From contig CP073691.1 of NCBI GenBank assembly GCA_018228685.1, forward strand, positions 434,001-498,000: 64,000 nt of DNA, in the 5' to 3' direction. Source of the DNA: Clostridiaceae bacterium Marseille-Q4149. Lineage in GTDB: Bacteria; Bacillota; Clostridia; Oscillospirales; Oscillospiraceae. A model generated the notes under the pieces. That model had not been told where the DNA came from and ran no database searches. It was given only the letters and a program-made list of their open reading frames with translations. This document shows, one piece after another, positions 56,231 to 62,807 of the stretch (within the stretch, counting starts at the first letter, position 1; each line of letters opens with the position of its first letter). Both the position numbers and the translations under genes were made by a program.

Positions 56231-56278
56231 GAAACAAAAAAAGTGCCAACCAGCACATTGCGTGCTAATTGACACTTT
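56231..56278 (-). terminator. Attenuator-type terminator, cassette B
   Basis: Minus strand AAAGTG-CAA-AGCAC arms around GCAAT, followed by TTTTTTTGTTTC. It has the same GTGCCA/TTTTTTTGTTTC end as cassette A at 45,071. Confidence 0.88.
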
Positions 56279-56331
56279 GAAAACTCGGATTACTCGGATT
56301 TCTCATAGGAAATCTTGAAACTTACAATGTA

Positions 56332-56360
56332 AGTATAGCATAATCCATCGAAATAGTCAA
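56332..56360 (-). promoter_or_regulatory. Promoter, cassette B (ssb/AAA/VWA operon)
   Basis: Minus strand TTGACT (56360-56355), 17-bp spacer, TATACT (56337-56332). The -35 box overlaps the stop codon of the small gene upstream. Flanks GGATTGACTATT are identical in cassette A. Confidence 0.88.
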
Positions 56361-56533
56361 TCCGTTTGGGGAAATTGCCCCGAAACCATCTTTTCGATCT
56401 CCGTTTTGGCAAAGTCCAAGGCAACCATTGCCCTCAGCGCATCGAAACGAAGTGTTCCGTCTGCATTCCCGTTTTCCTCGACCAGGCTGTGTATTTCCTC
56501 CAGTAAGCCAAGTATTCTGTCTCTGTCTGTCAT
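56357..56533 (-). CDS. Small acidic protein
   Basis: 58 aa. MTDRDRILGLLEEIHSLVEE then LRFDALRAMVALDFAKTEIE: two amphipathic helices. AAAAGGGGCC lies 5 nt before the ATG at 56,533. Its stop overlaps the cassette B promoter, and its start is 2 bp after the stop of the gene upstream. No family recognised; it may be an antitoxin- or adaptor-sized regulator of the next operon. Confidence 0.65.
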   Translation of the reverse strand: MTDRDRILGLLEEIHSLVEENGNADGTLRFDALRAMVALDFAKTEIEKMVSGQFPQTD

Positions 56534-56535
56534 AG

Positions 56536-56991
56536 TCAGGCCCCTTTTCTTATTTCAACAGCATAGTAACCGTAGATCAGATATGCTCCGTCACGGCTGT
56601 ACACCGGTGTCTTCTCCGATAAGTATATAGTCACAGTATCTCCCACACTGAGGCGCTTTATCCTTTCGTGTATGGAAACGGTCAAAAGCCTCGACACTTC
56701 CTCTTCATACTCAAGCGTCAGGCTTTTTATGTGCTTTCGTATCGCAGTTGTTTCCACCTGGATACAGGTGCCGCTTACCGAAATATAATCTCCCCTGATA
56801 CAAGTATAAAGCAGTCGTAAGGCATTTACAATAAAGAATCCGGCAAAGAGCAAACAGGGGAGGAAAAGGTATACATCCCAAAAGCCGAATAGTGTAATAA
56901 AGAAAAGAAGCACAAACACAATTGCTACGGCAAAGCGCCGGATCACCTGCTGCTGCAATGGCTCAGGGAGTTGCTTGAACCTTTCCTTCAT
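56536..56991 (-). CDS. Membrane protein with two helices
   Basis: 151 aa. Two adjacent hydrophobic segments (residues 20-40, FAVAIVFVLLFFITLFGFWD, and 42-64) are followed by a soluble beta-rich domain: RGDYISVSGTCIQVETTAIR and LSVGDTVTIYLSEKTPVYSR. This layout suggests a membrane-anchored small beta-barrel. Not a family I can name. It begins 11 bp after the gene upstream and is followed directly by the 58-aa gene. Confidence 0.65.
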   Translation of the reverse strand: MKERFKQLPEPLQQQVIRRFAVAIVFVLLFFITLFGFWDVYLFLPCLLFAGFFIVNALRLLYTCIRGDYISVSGTCIQVETTAIRKHIKSLTLEYEEEVSRLLTVSIHERIKRLSVGDTVTIYLSEKTPVYSRDGAYLIYGYYAVEIRKGA

Positions 56992-57002
56992 CCGATTTCA
57001 CC

Positions 57003-57560
57003 TCACAATACGAGCACTAATTTCTTTTTCAACAGCCGCATCAGGCTCTGCACAACGGCGTCGCGGCATTTTGCTGTTTCCATTTGATTTTCAAGGAGAT
57101 TGTCTGCAATCGTATCGACCGTATAGATCCGTTCAATCAGTTTCTGCCGGTTATCCGTATACAGAAGGTCCTGCGTGGGCTTGACCCCGTTTTCTATGAG
57201 ATATACAAGCTCTGCTACGGTCAGGCGAACTCCGGCATTTTTCAGCCACTGCAATATTTCTTTATCCATAGCCCTGAGCACGGATGCCTTGGTAGTGTCT
57301 GCCGGACAGAAGATGCACCTGGATGCAATCCTATAACGGGAAAGTTCATCATTGTCTGCTTCCGTTTCCACAAGCCCCAGCTTTTGCAGGTAAGCGACCG
57401 GGGGCTCATTGTGCCCGATAGCTTCCGCAAAATTGAAGCGGCCGTTCAGCCATGCTGCTGCGGCATTTCCTGTGAGTTCAAATTTCTGACCGCCGTATAA
57501 AACGAATAGGAGCTGTTCCGTAGAGCCTTTCTGCACAATTCCTTTGGATAAATAAATCAT
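57003..57560 (-). CDS. Unrecognised protein
   Basis: 185 aa. MIYLSKGIVQKGSTEQLLFV starts the protein; LTGNAAAAWLNGRFNFAEAI resembles a winged-helix-like segment of PqqD-type peptide-binding proteins, and NAGVRLTVAELVYLIENGVK with later helices fits a small DNA-binding domain. The ATG at 57,560 follows GAGGTGG at 5 nt. Neither function nor family is certain. Same operon direction as the rest of element 3. Confidence 0.6.
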   Translation of the reverse strand: MIYLSKGIVQKGSTEQLLFVLYGGQKFELTGNAAAAWLNGRFNFAEAIGHNEPPVAYLQKLGLVETEADNDELSRYRIASRCIFCPADTTKASVLRAMDKEILQWLKNAGVRLTVAELVYLIENGVKPTQDLLYTDNRQKLIERIYTVDTIADNLLENQMETAKCRDAVVQSLMRLLKKKLVLVL

Positions 57561-57621
57561 CTCTGCCACCTCGCGTGCTTTTTACTTACATTACACGGGC
57601 AGCACACCGGATTTACAACTA

Positions 57622-57972
57622 TCAAACGAAATACAACATCAGTACGCAGAACCCAATCACAACGAGCACACCGACTGCCAGGATGATGATCTTTTTTACC
57701 GGGGCAGAGTCAGTTTCAAAGCGCTCCTTGCCGTGATCGACCGGCAGAAGATCCTCATAGTATCCGTCATAGCCGTCATTGTACGCTTTCCGGAGCTCAG
57801 CATCGGTCACAGCCGAGGACTTATGCTTTTTCTTTTTGCCCGCAGATGATTTTTTTACCGGCGTTGACTTCTCTGGTTTCTCCTTCTTGGCCGGTAATGC
57901 TTTTCCGCATTCAGCGCAAAAGGAAACGGCACCGTCTGGAATATCGGCGCCGCAGTAGGGACAGTATTTCAT
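57622..57972 (-). CDS. Zinc-ribbon membrane protein
   Basis: 116 aa. An N-terminal zinc ribbon, MKYCPYCGADIPDGAVSFCA then ECGKALP, is followed by a Lys/Ser-rich linker (residues 30-55), a Tyr/Asp-rich stretch and a C-terminal membrane helix (IIILAVGVLVVIGFCVLMLY). Such tail-anchored ribbon proteins are common and of varied role. The ATG at 57,972 lies 9 nt from AAAGGAG. It is the first gene of the minus-strand block and probably the edge of element 3. Confidence 0.78.
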   Translation of the reverse strand: MKYCPYCGADIPDGAVSFCAECGKALPAKKEKPEKSTPVKKSSAGKKKKHKSSAVTDAELRKAYNDGYDGYYEDLLPVDHGKERFETDSAPVKKIIILAVGVLVVIGFCVLMLYFV

Positions 57973-58132
57973 TTTCACACGCTCCTTTTTGGCATAATAA
58001 AAGTGAGCCCTTGCTACAGGCCCACTGATTGACGGTATTATTATAACATCTTTTCATTTCCGTGTCATCGGCTTTTCCGTGCCATTTTTTCGCCATTTTA
58101 TGCGCAGGATAAGGAATGGGGGAGCTTGTTGT

Positions 58133-58888
58133 ATGTCCGAGAAAATTGTACAGTTGAACGAGAAAATTATCAAGGGGCAGATCAAGGAATTGGCGCGCGT
58201 CAGCGTGGAAAAAACGCTGAACGAGCTGCTTGAAAAGGAGGCGGAGTCGCTGACGCAGGCGGCCCGCTATGAGCGCAGCAAGGCACGGCGGGGCTACCGC
58301 AGCGGACACTATGACCGGAATCTCACCACGACCTCCGGCGACGTTACGCTCCATATGCCCCGGCTCAAGGGCGTGTCCTTCGAGACGGCCATTATCGAGC
58401 GGTATCGCCGCCGGGAGAGCAGCGTGGAAGAAGTCCTCATCGAGATGTACCTGGCAGGTGTTTCCGTGCGCCGAGTAGAGGACATCACAGAAGCCCTGTG
58501 GGGCAGCCAAGTCTCACCCGCCACCATCAGCGAGCTGAACAAGAAAGCCTCCCGTGAAAAAGCGAAAGCTGTTGTTGCCGAGCTGAGAGCGATGAAGCTG
58601 AAGGAGGCGACCAAGAAAGTCGAGGACAGCATTGAGGAAACGCTGACCTACTGTGACTTTCCTGGTGAGCACTGGACGCGCATCCGCACCAACAATGTGA
58701 TCGAGCGACTGAGCCATGAGATCCGCCGCAGGACCTGTGTGGTGGGGATGTTCCCGGACGGGAACTCTGCTCTGATGCTGGTCTGCGCGAGGCTTCGCCA
58801 CGTGGCGGGCACCCAATGGGGCAGCAAGAAATACATGAACATGAAGCATCTGGAAGCGGCTCTGGACGACGCCTCTATTGCCGGCTGA
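58133..58888 (+). pseudogene. IS256-family transposase with internal in-frame deletion
   Basis: 251 codons where intact IS256 transposases have about 400. The N-terminal part (to SPATISELNKKA) and the C-terminal part (from SREKAKAVVAELRAMKLKEA to the end) are both well preserved. The catalytic middle, with the Asp residues of the DDE site, is missing. The joint is at AAGAAAGCC (58541-58549), consistent with recombination between two short direct repeats. GGGAGC precedes ATG 58,133. The protein cannot transpose by itself; it may be transcribed. Confidence 0.88.
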
Positions 58889-59012
58889 CTTCATTCAGCC
58901 GGGGTTTGCAAACCTTTTTGCGCATAAATCTTGACGGTACCTTTTATACGCGATTACGTTTTACGCTTACATCATATTGCCTATACTGCCCGATAACTGA
59001 TATTTAATACAC

Positions 59013-59044
59013 AAAGGCCGTCCAGCGAAAACTGGACGGCCTTT
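59013..59044. terminator. Strong bidirectional terminator
   Basis: AAAGGCCGTCCAG pairs perfectly with CTGGACGGCCTTT around CGAAAA. The region 58,889-59,156 holds no gene. Confidence 0.85.
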
Positions 59045-59156
59045 GTATCGAAGAAGCCTATTTGCTATCAGGTAAACACTCTGTTCTATGTAACCGGTAG
59101 ACCTTCAATTGTGTTGTAACGAGGTTATATATTTTGAAATAGCTTCGGGCCAGGAA

Positions 59157-59375
59157 TCAGCGGTGGGGCGGCTCGTCGTCGCCGGTATCCTGCGTCGGTG
59201 CTGCCGCTCGGCCCAAACGTCGGCGGAGTCTGATCACATCCAGGTTTGTCAGCGCCACCGGATGCCAACGGTTCAGCAGCGCCGCCGTGATCCCGGGTCC
59301 CCACCCGTATTCCGTATATCGACGCAAGTCCTCCAGAAACTCCGGTGTCAGCTCTGGAGCATCCTCGGTCTGCAT
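59157..59375 (-). CDS. Unrecognised small protein
   Basis: 72 aa. MQTEDAPELTPEFLEDLRRY is acidic; the middle GWGPGITAALLNRWHPVALT and the basic tail VIRLRRRLGRAAAPTQ are amphipathic. GAAGGTGA precedes the ATG. High GC, unlike element 3, so it may belong to the chromosome or a different insertion. No family recognised. Confidence 0.5.
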   Translation of the reverse strand: MQTEDAPELTPEFLEDLRRYTEYGWGPGITAALLNRWHPVALTNLDVIRLRRRLGRAAAPTQDTGDDEPPHR

Positions 59376-59420
59376 GAAGGGTCACCTTCGTTCGTTTTTT
59401 GTTGTTACGGTTTTGCGGTG

Positions 59421-59831
59421 TTAATAAGCTTTGATGGAGGTTTCAGCTGTCTGGGTCTCCACCAGCTTCCCCGCAGAGTTATACACATAGGCCGTGACCA
59501 CTACCTGGTACACATGGCCGTGAGTGATGTTGACAGCCTTCTCAAGTGTGATATCGTCGTATGTTACGGTTTCCTCCCAACGTGCATATTCCACGTTGCT
59601 GCGCTTCAGGACCATGACCAGATTAACCGTATAGTCCTTGTATGCGCGGGTAGTTCCCCGGCAATAGGCGGTGCCATTTTCAAAGTGCAAGTTGGCAGAA
59701 ATCTGCGATATTCCAATATATTGCGGTGCTACTTCGTCTTCCGGTGCGGCATAGGCCTGCGCCGGAATAGATACCACCAGGCAAAGCGCGGCCATAACGG
59801 CGCACATAAAGGAAACCAGTTTCTTCTTCAT
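59421..59831 (-). CDS. Secreted protein with signal peptide
   Basis: 136 aa. MKKKLVSFMCAVMAALCLVV is a standard signal peptide with cleavage near AYA-A. The mature part (about 105 aa) is beta-rich: ISANLHFENGTAYCRGTTRA, YDDITLEKAVNITHGHVYQV and AYVYNSAGKLVETQTAETS. This resembles small immunoglobulin-like secreted proteins common next to sigma/anti-sigma genes in Clostridia. GGAGAG precedes the ATG at 59,831. Function unknown. Confidence 0.72.
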   Translation of the reverse strand: MKKKLVSFMCAVMAALCLVVSIPAQAYAAPEDEVAPQYIGISQISANLHFENGTAYCRGTTRAYKDYTVNLVMVLKRSNVEYARWEETVTYDDITLEKAVNITHGHVYQVVVTAYVYNSAGKLVETQTAETSIKAY

Positions 59832-59880
59832 GTTTTCTCTCCTATCTGTATTTTGTTGGAATAATCTTCCTGACCACCTG

Positions 59881-60618
59881 TCAGGACAAAACAACATTCT
59901 GGGCAATTCTCAGGGCAGTCTCCGCAGAGATGTTATCGCCGTAGAGCATGACAATACAATTGGATTCCGGATACATCCATGTGATCTGAATACTTCCTTC
60001 TCTCTGGATTACTGTGGCGAGTGTGTTCTGTACAGAAACCTGGTATACTTGATCAGCCTCTGTATCGATCTTGAAAATGCCATCACCATCAAAGGCAATT
60101 ATCTGAAGTTTGATCCTATGCTCCATGTTAGTGTCTGATTTAGTGTAGAGCCGTGACATCGTCACACTCGTGACATCACTTTCCACCAGCTCATATCCCT
60201 CCGGCAGCCAGCCCACTTCGATGCCCTGGTACTGAACACCTCCTTCCGTTTGGTTGAATCGGTACTCCGCATGATCGCCGAAGGTCGCCACAGCCCACCG
60301 CAGCGCGTCGCTGCGGAAAACGGGTGACACGGCGAACGCAGCCGTCAGGCAGGAAATGACCAGCAGCATAACGACCGCCGCCTTGCTGAGGACCCGCGAC
60401 GCCGTCCGGGCTGCGGCGCGGGCGTGGCCCCGCCTTACCTGCCGGGAGATCGTCCGCAGACACCGGCGCTTCGCCGTCTCGGAGGGGCCGCCCTCCTGCG
60501 CTTTCAGCGCCTGGTTTTCCTCCTGGTACTGCTGCCCCTGATGCTGTGCAACACTGTGCATCAGCAGCCGGAACAATGCATCATTATACTGCTCATACAG
60601 CATTTCCTGCTTTGTCAT
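59881..60618 (-). CDS. DUF4367 membrane protein, putative anti-sigma factor
   Basis: 245 aa. A cytoplasmic N-terminus (1-80, with basic RRCLRTISRQVRRGHARAAA), one membrane helix near 79-97 and an extracytoplasmic DUF4367 domain with YQGIEVGWLPEGYELVESDV and ITWMYPESNCIVMLYGDNIS. It is divergently transcribed from an ECF-like sigma factor 180 bp away, the usual arrangement of sigma and membrane regulator. GGAGGTACC precedes the ATG. Confidence 0.82.
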   Translation of the reverse strand: MTKQEMLYEQYNDALFRLLMHSVAQHQGQQYQEENQALKAQEGGPSETAKRRCLRTISRQVRRGHARAAARTASRVLSKAAVVMLLVISCLTAAFAVSPVFRSDALRWAVATFGDHAEYRFNQTEGGVQYQGIEVGWLPEGYELVESDVTSVTMSRLYTKSDTNMEHRIKLQIIAFDGDGIFKIDTEADQVYQVSVQNTLATVIQREGSIQITWMYPESNCIVMLYGDNISAETALRIAQNVVLS

Positions 60619-60725
60619 GCTGGTACCTCCTCAAATCCCTCTACACTAATAGAACTGTTGAAACGGCAAAATGCAACAGTTTTTCTAAATTTTTTCCAAA
60701 AATATTTTCTTCCATGGAAGCACTA

Positions 60726-60754
60726 TTGTCAAGATTCGATTTTTTTGCTATAAT
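60726..60754 (+). promoter_or_regulatory. Promoter of the sigma factor gene
   Basis: TTGTCA (60726-60731), 17-bp spacer, TATAAT (60749-60754), 45 bp before the start codon. Confidence 0.85.
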
Positions 60755-60798
60755 TTTCCTCGGTTTTTATTGCTTTTCTGAAAAGGGGAGAATGCCGA

Positions 60799-61344
60799 AT
60801 GATTCCCATCTGCATTCAGACCATAGAGAATGATGATGACCGAGACTTTATGGAGTGGCTGTTTTTGGAATACCACCCACTCATGTACGCAACCATCCGG
60901 AAGGTCATACATGACCAATGGACGTGCGAGGATGTGCTGCAGGAGTCTGTCAGAAAATTCATCGACCATATTCCCCAGCTGCGGGAGATGGACGCAGCCT
61001 CCCGCACCAACTACATCGTTGTGGCGTGCCGGCATAATGCCATCGAGGAGGAAAAGCGTCAGCGCAGGGCCCCATTCCCTGTGGGGAATGGGGTGATTGA
61101 CATTGCCTCCCGGGATGCAGAGAATCCGGAACGGCAGATCCTGCTTTTGGACGATATCGATGTGCTTTGGCGTGTATGGCCGCAGCTGGATTTGCGGACG
61201 CGGCAGCTGCTGGAGGACAAATATGTCCTGAATATGAGCGATGCGGAGATTGCCTCTGCCTTGGGCGTCAAGCCCAGCAGTGTGCGGATGCTGCTGACAA
61301 GGGCCAGGAGCAAGGCGCGTAAGGCGATAGAGAAGAAAATGTGA
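60799..61344 (+). CDS. RNA polymerase sigma factor, ECF-like
   Basis: 181 aa. Region 2 (EWLFLEYHPLMYATIRKVIH, then TCEDVLQESVRKFIDHIPQL) and region 4 (TRQLLEDKYVLNMSDAEIAS, then VKPSSVRMLLTRARSKARKA) are clear. AAAAGGGGAG precedes ATG 60,799. It probably answers to the divergent DUF4367 protein. A long terminator follows directly after the stop. Confidence 0.92.
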   Translation: MIPICIQTIENDDDRDFMEWLFLEYHPLMYATIRKVIHDQWTCEDVLQESVRKFIDHIPQLREMDAASRTNYIVVACRHNAIEEEKRQRRAPFPVGNGVIDIASRDAENPERQILLLDDIDVLWRVWPQLDLRTRQLLEDKYVLNMSDAEIASALGVKPSSVRMLLTRARSKARKAIEKKM

Positions 61345-61351
61345 AAAGTAA

Positions 61352-61407
61352 GCCTCATATATAAGACAGGTAAGCTGTTATACCCGTCTTATATATGAGG
61401 CATTTTT
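61352..61407 (+). terminator. Long intrinsic terminator after the sigma gene
   Basis: GCCTCATATATAAGAC (61352-61367) pairs perfectly with GTCTTATATATGAGGC (61386-61401), then ATTTTTG. Confidence 0.93.
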
Positions 61408-61429
61408 GTGGTAAGAGGTGCTGCCGTTT

Positions 61430-61570
61430 TTGGAGGTCAGGCCCGTCATGCGGCTGAAGCTGTCTGCACGTTGTGCCGTTGACTGTCCTGGAAATGCACT
61501 TGCCATCGGCATTGTAACCATAGGTGATGCTGCTGCCGGTCTTGCTCATGGACGCCAGCTGACGGCGTTA
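61430..61570 (-). pseudogene. Displaced Rhs gene fragment
   Basis: The minus strand reads RRQLASMSKTGSSITYGYN then ADGKCISRTVNGTTC, nearly the same as QLASMSKSGSSITYGYN in the large Rhs gene at 62,808. The match spans about 100 bp and then diverges. It lies downstream of two immunity-like genes and has no start or full domain, the usual state of orphan Rhs tips left by toxin exchange. The stretch 61,571-61,655 holds nothing else. Confidence 0.8.
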
Positions 61571-61655
61571 AGGTGTCCTACTGTCCGGACATAACTGTTA
61601 AAGAAACAATCATATCCGGACGGCAGGATTAATTAAAAGTGTAGCTTAGTAAAAG

Positions 61656-62183
61656 TTACTTAGCCATTTTGTATGCCAGCACAGTAGAGTAGCACTTTCT
61701 GATTTGTCTGCTTAACTCCGGCGGTGTGTTTCGAATCAGCAACTCATAGTTTTTGGGGGTATACAGGATACGCAAGAATCCTTTGTTGATACGATATGCC
61801 GCTATTTTATGGGTATACTCTACTGGAACCGGGTTTGTACTGAAATAGATCCAAAACTCCGGACGGCCCTCTATGAGGCTGTAGTCTATACCGATGTACT
61901 TCATATCAGCATAGGAATAGCTTCGCCTGGTAAACATCGCCCACAATACGATTTTGTCCTCATGCAGTCTTACGATAGACAGCCAGTCATACCGCCGGAA
62001 GAAGGCTGCGATCCACAGGGGGGCCGGAGGGGCAATGATGTTCAATATTGCTTCCAGATGACCTATCTCTTCATATTGCAGGCTTTCAAAAAACAGATAA
62101 ATCCCGACAGACTGTATCAGCAAATATACTACCGTTATAATCAAAAACCGGCGCGGCGCACAAAGAAAGGCCTTATTTTTCAT
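61656..62183 (-). CDS. Membrane protein, possible Rhs immunity gene 2
   Basis: 175 aa. Two N-terminal membrane helices (FLIITVVYLLIQSVGIYLFF near 13-32, and 42-60) precede a cytoplasmic domain with KIVLWAMFTRRSYSYADMKY and NKGFLRILYTPKNYELLIRN. Unnamed membrane protein type seen near Rhs and similar toxins. Its place between the Rhs gene and the displaced fragment suggests an immunity protein from an earlier toxin. Confidence 0.6.
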   Translation of the reverse strand: MKNKAFLCAPRRFLIITVVYLLIQSVGIYLFFESLQYEEIGHLEAILNIIAPPAPLWIAAFFRRYDWLSIVRLHEDKIVLWAMFTRRSYSYADMKYIGIDYSLIEGRPEFWIYFSTNPVPVEYTHKIAAYRINKGFLRILYTPKNYELLIRNTPPELSRQIRKCYSTVLAYKMAK

Positions 62184-62206
62184 TGTAATATTTCCCTAAA
62201 TGCAAT

Positions 62207-62797
62207 CTACTTTTCTTCCTTGGCAAACCTGGCCTGACGGGCACGTTTTCGCTTTTCACGCCGCCGCCTGGCAGCAAGGCTGGAAAAATACTGCCTGAAT
62301 CCCCCAAGGCCGGAGAAGAAACCTATTGCCAGGAAAATCAGGGTACCTGAGCAGAAAAGTCCATGAAGGAGACATTTGTCCCTATGCGCCAGCTGGCTTG
62401 AACGCTCCATCGTTTGAAACACGCGGCTATCACTGCGGATATCACATGCAGACGTTCCACGCCTGGGGTCCCGGTATAAGCGCAAAGATAGCCTTTCTCC
62501 CGCAGGAATACTCAGCAGCGTCCGATCCTCCAGCGCGTATACGAAATAAACGTTTCCGTCTGTGAAATGCAGCCTGATGTGCTGCTTAGAGTGCATCGCT
62601 CTATAACCAATGTGCCAGGTGGTGTATTTCTCCACATGGGAAAGCGTACCGGTGTAGGCTTCTGTATTTGACTCGTCAAAATGAGAGGGCAACCTGCACA
62701 CTACCGTCTCCAGTACCGCAAAGACAGACAGCACAACCAACATGTATAGCAGTGCGCCTTTCGCACTTTTGGACATCTTTACCTTTTTCTTTTGCAT
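62207..62797 (-). CDS. Membrane protein, possible Rhs immunity gene 1
   Basis: 196 aa. Membrane helices near residues 13-32 (GALLYMLVVLSVFAVLETVV) and 148-165, with a soluble region between (GTLSHVEKYTTWHIGYRAMH). The C-terminus is very basic. It starts 10 bp after the Rhs stop codon, the typical place of the cognate immunity gene. The ATG at 62,797 has no strong ribosome binding site; an internal ATG near 62,776 follows AAAAGG. Confidence 0.62.
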   Translation of the reverse strand: MQKKKVKMSKSAKGALLYMLVVLSVFAVLETVVCRLPSHFDESNTEAYTGTLSHVEKYTTWHIGYRAMHSKQHIRLHFTDGNVYFVYALEDRTLLSIPAGERLSLRLYRDPRRGTSACDIRSDSRVFQTMERSSQLAHRDKCLLHGLFCSGTLIFLAIGFFSGLGGFRQYFSSLAARRRREKRKRARQARFAKEEK

Positions 62798-62807
62798 AAA
62801 TCACAAC

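Larger units (their letters stand above)
32340..58030. mobile_element. Plasmid-like integrated element (element 3), right limit approximate
   Basis: A minus-strand block with its own serine recombinase, ParM/ParR partition genes, primase-like, helicase, nuclease and SSB genes and many unrecognised proteins, at lower GC than element 1 and without its palindromes. The right limit is set where the continuous minus-strand genes stop, before the IS256-type remnant. No conjugation channel genes are seen. Whether it is a decayed ICE, an integrated plasmid or part of a larger element cannot be settled here. Confidence 0.65.

Noticed and set aside
58030..58945. Terminal inverted repeats of the IS256 copy
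   Set aside because: TTGACGGTA near 58,033 and 58,931 are in direct, not inverted, orientation, so the true ends could not be set.
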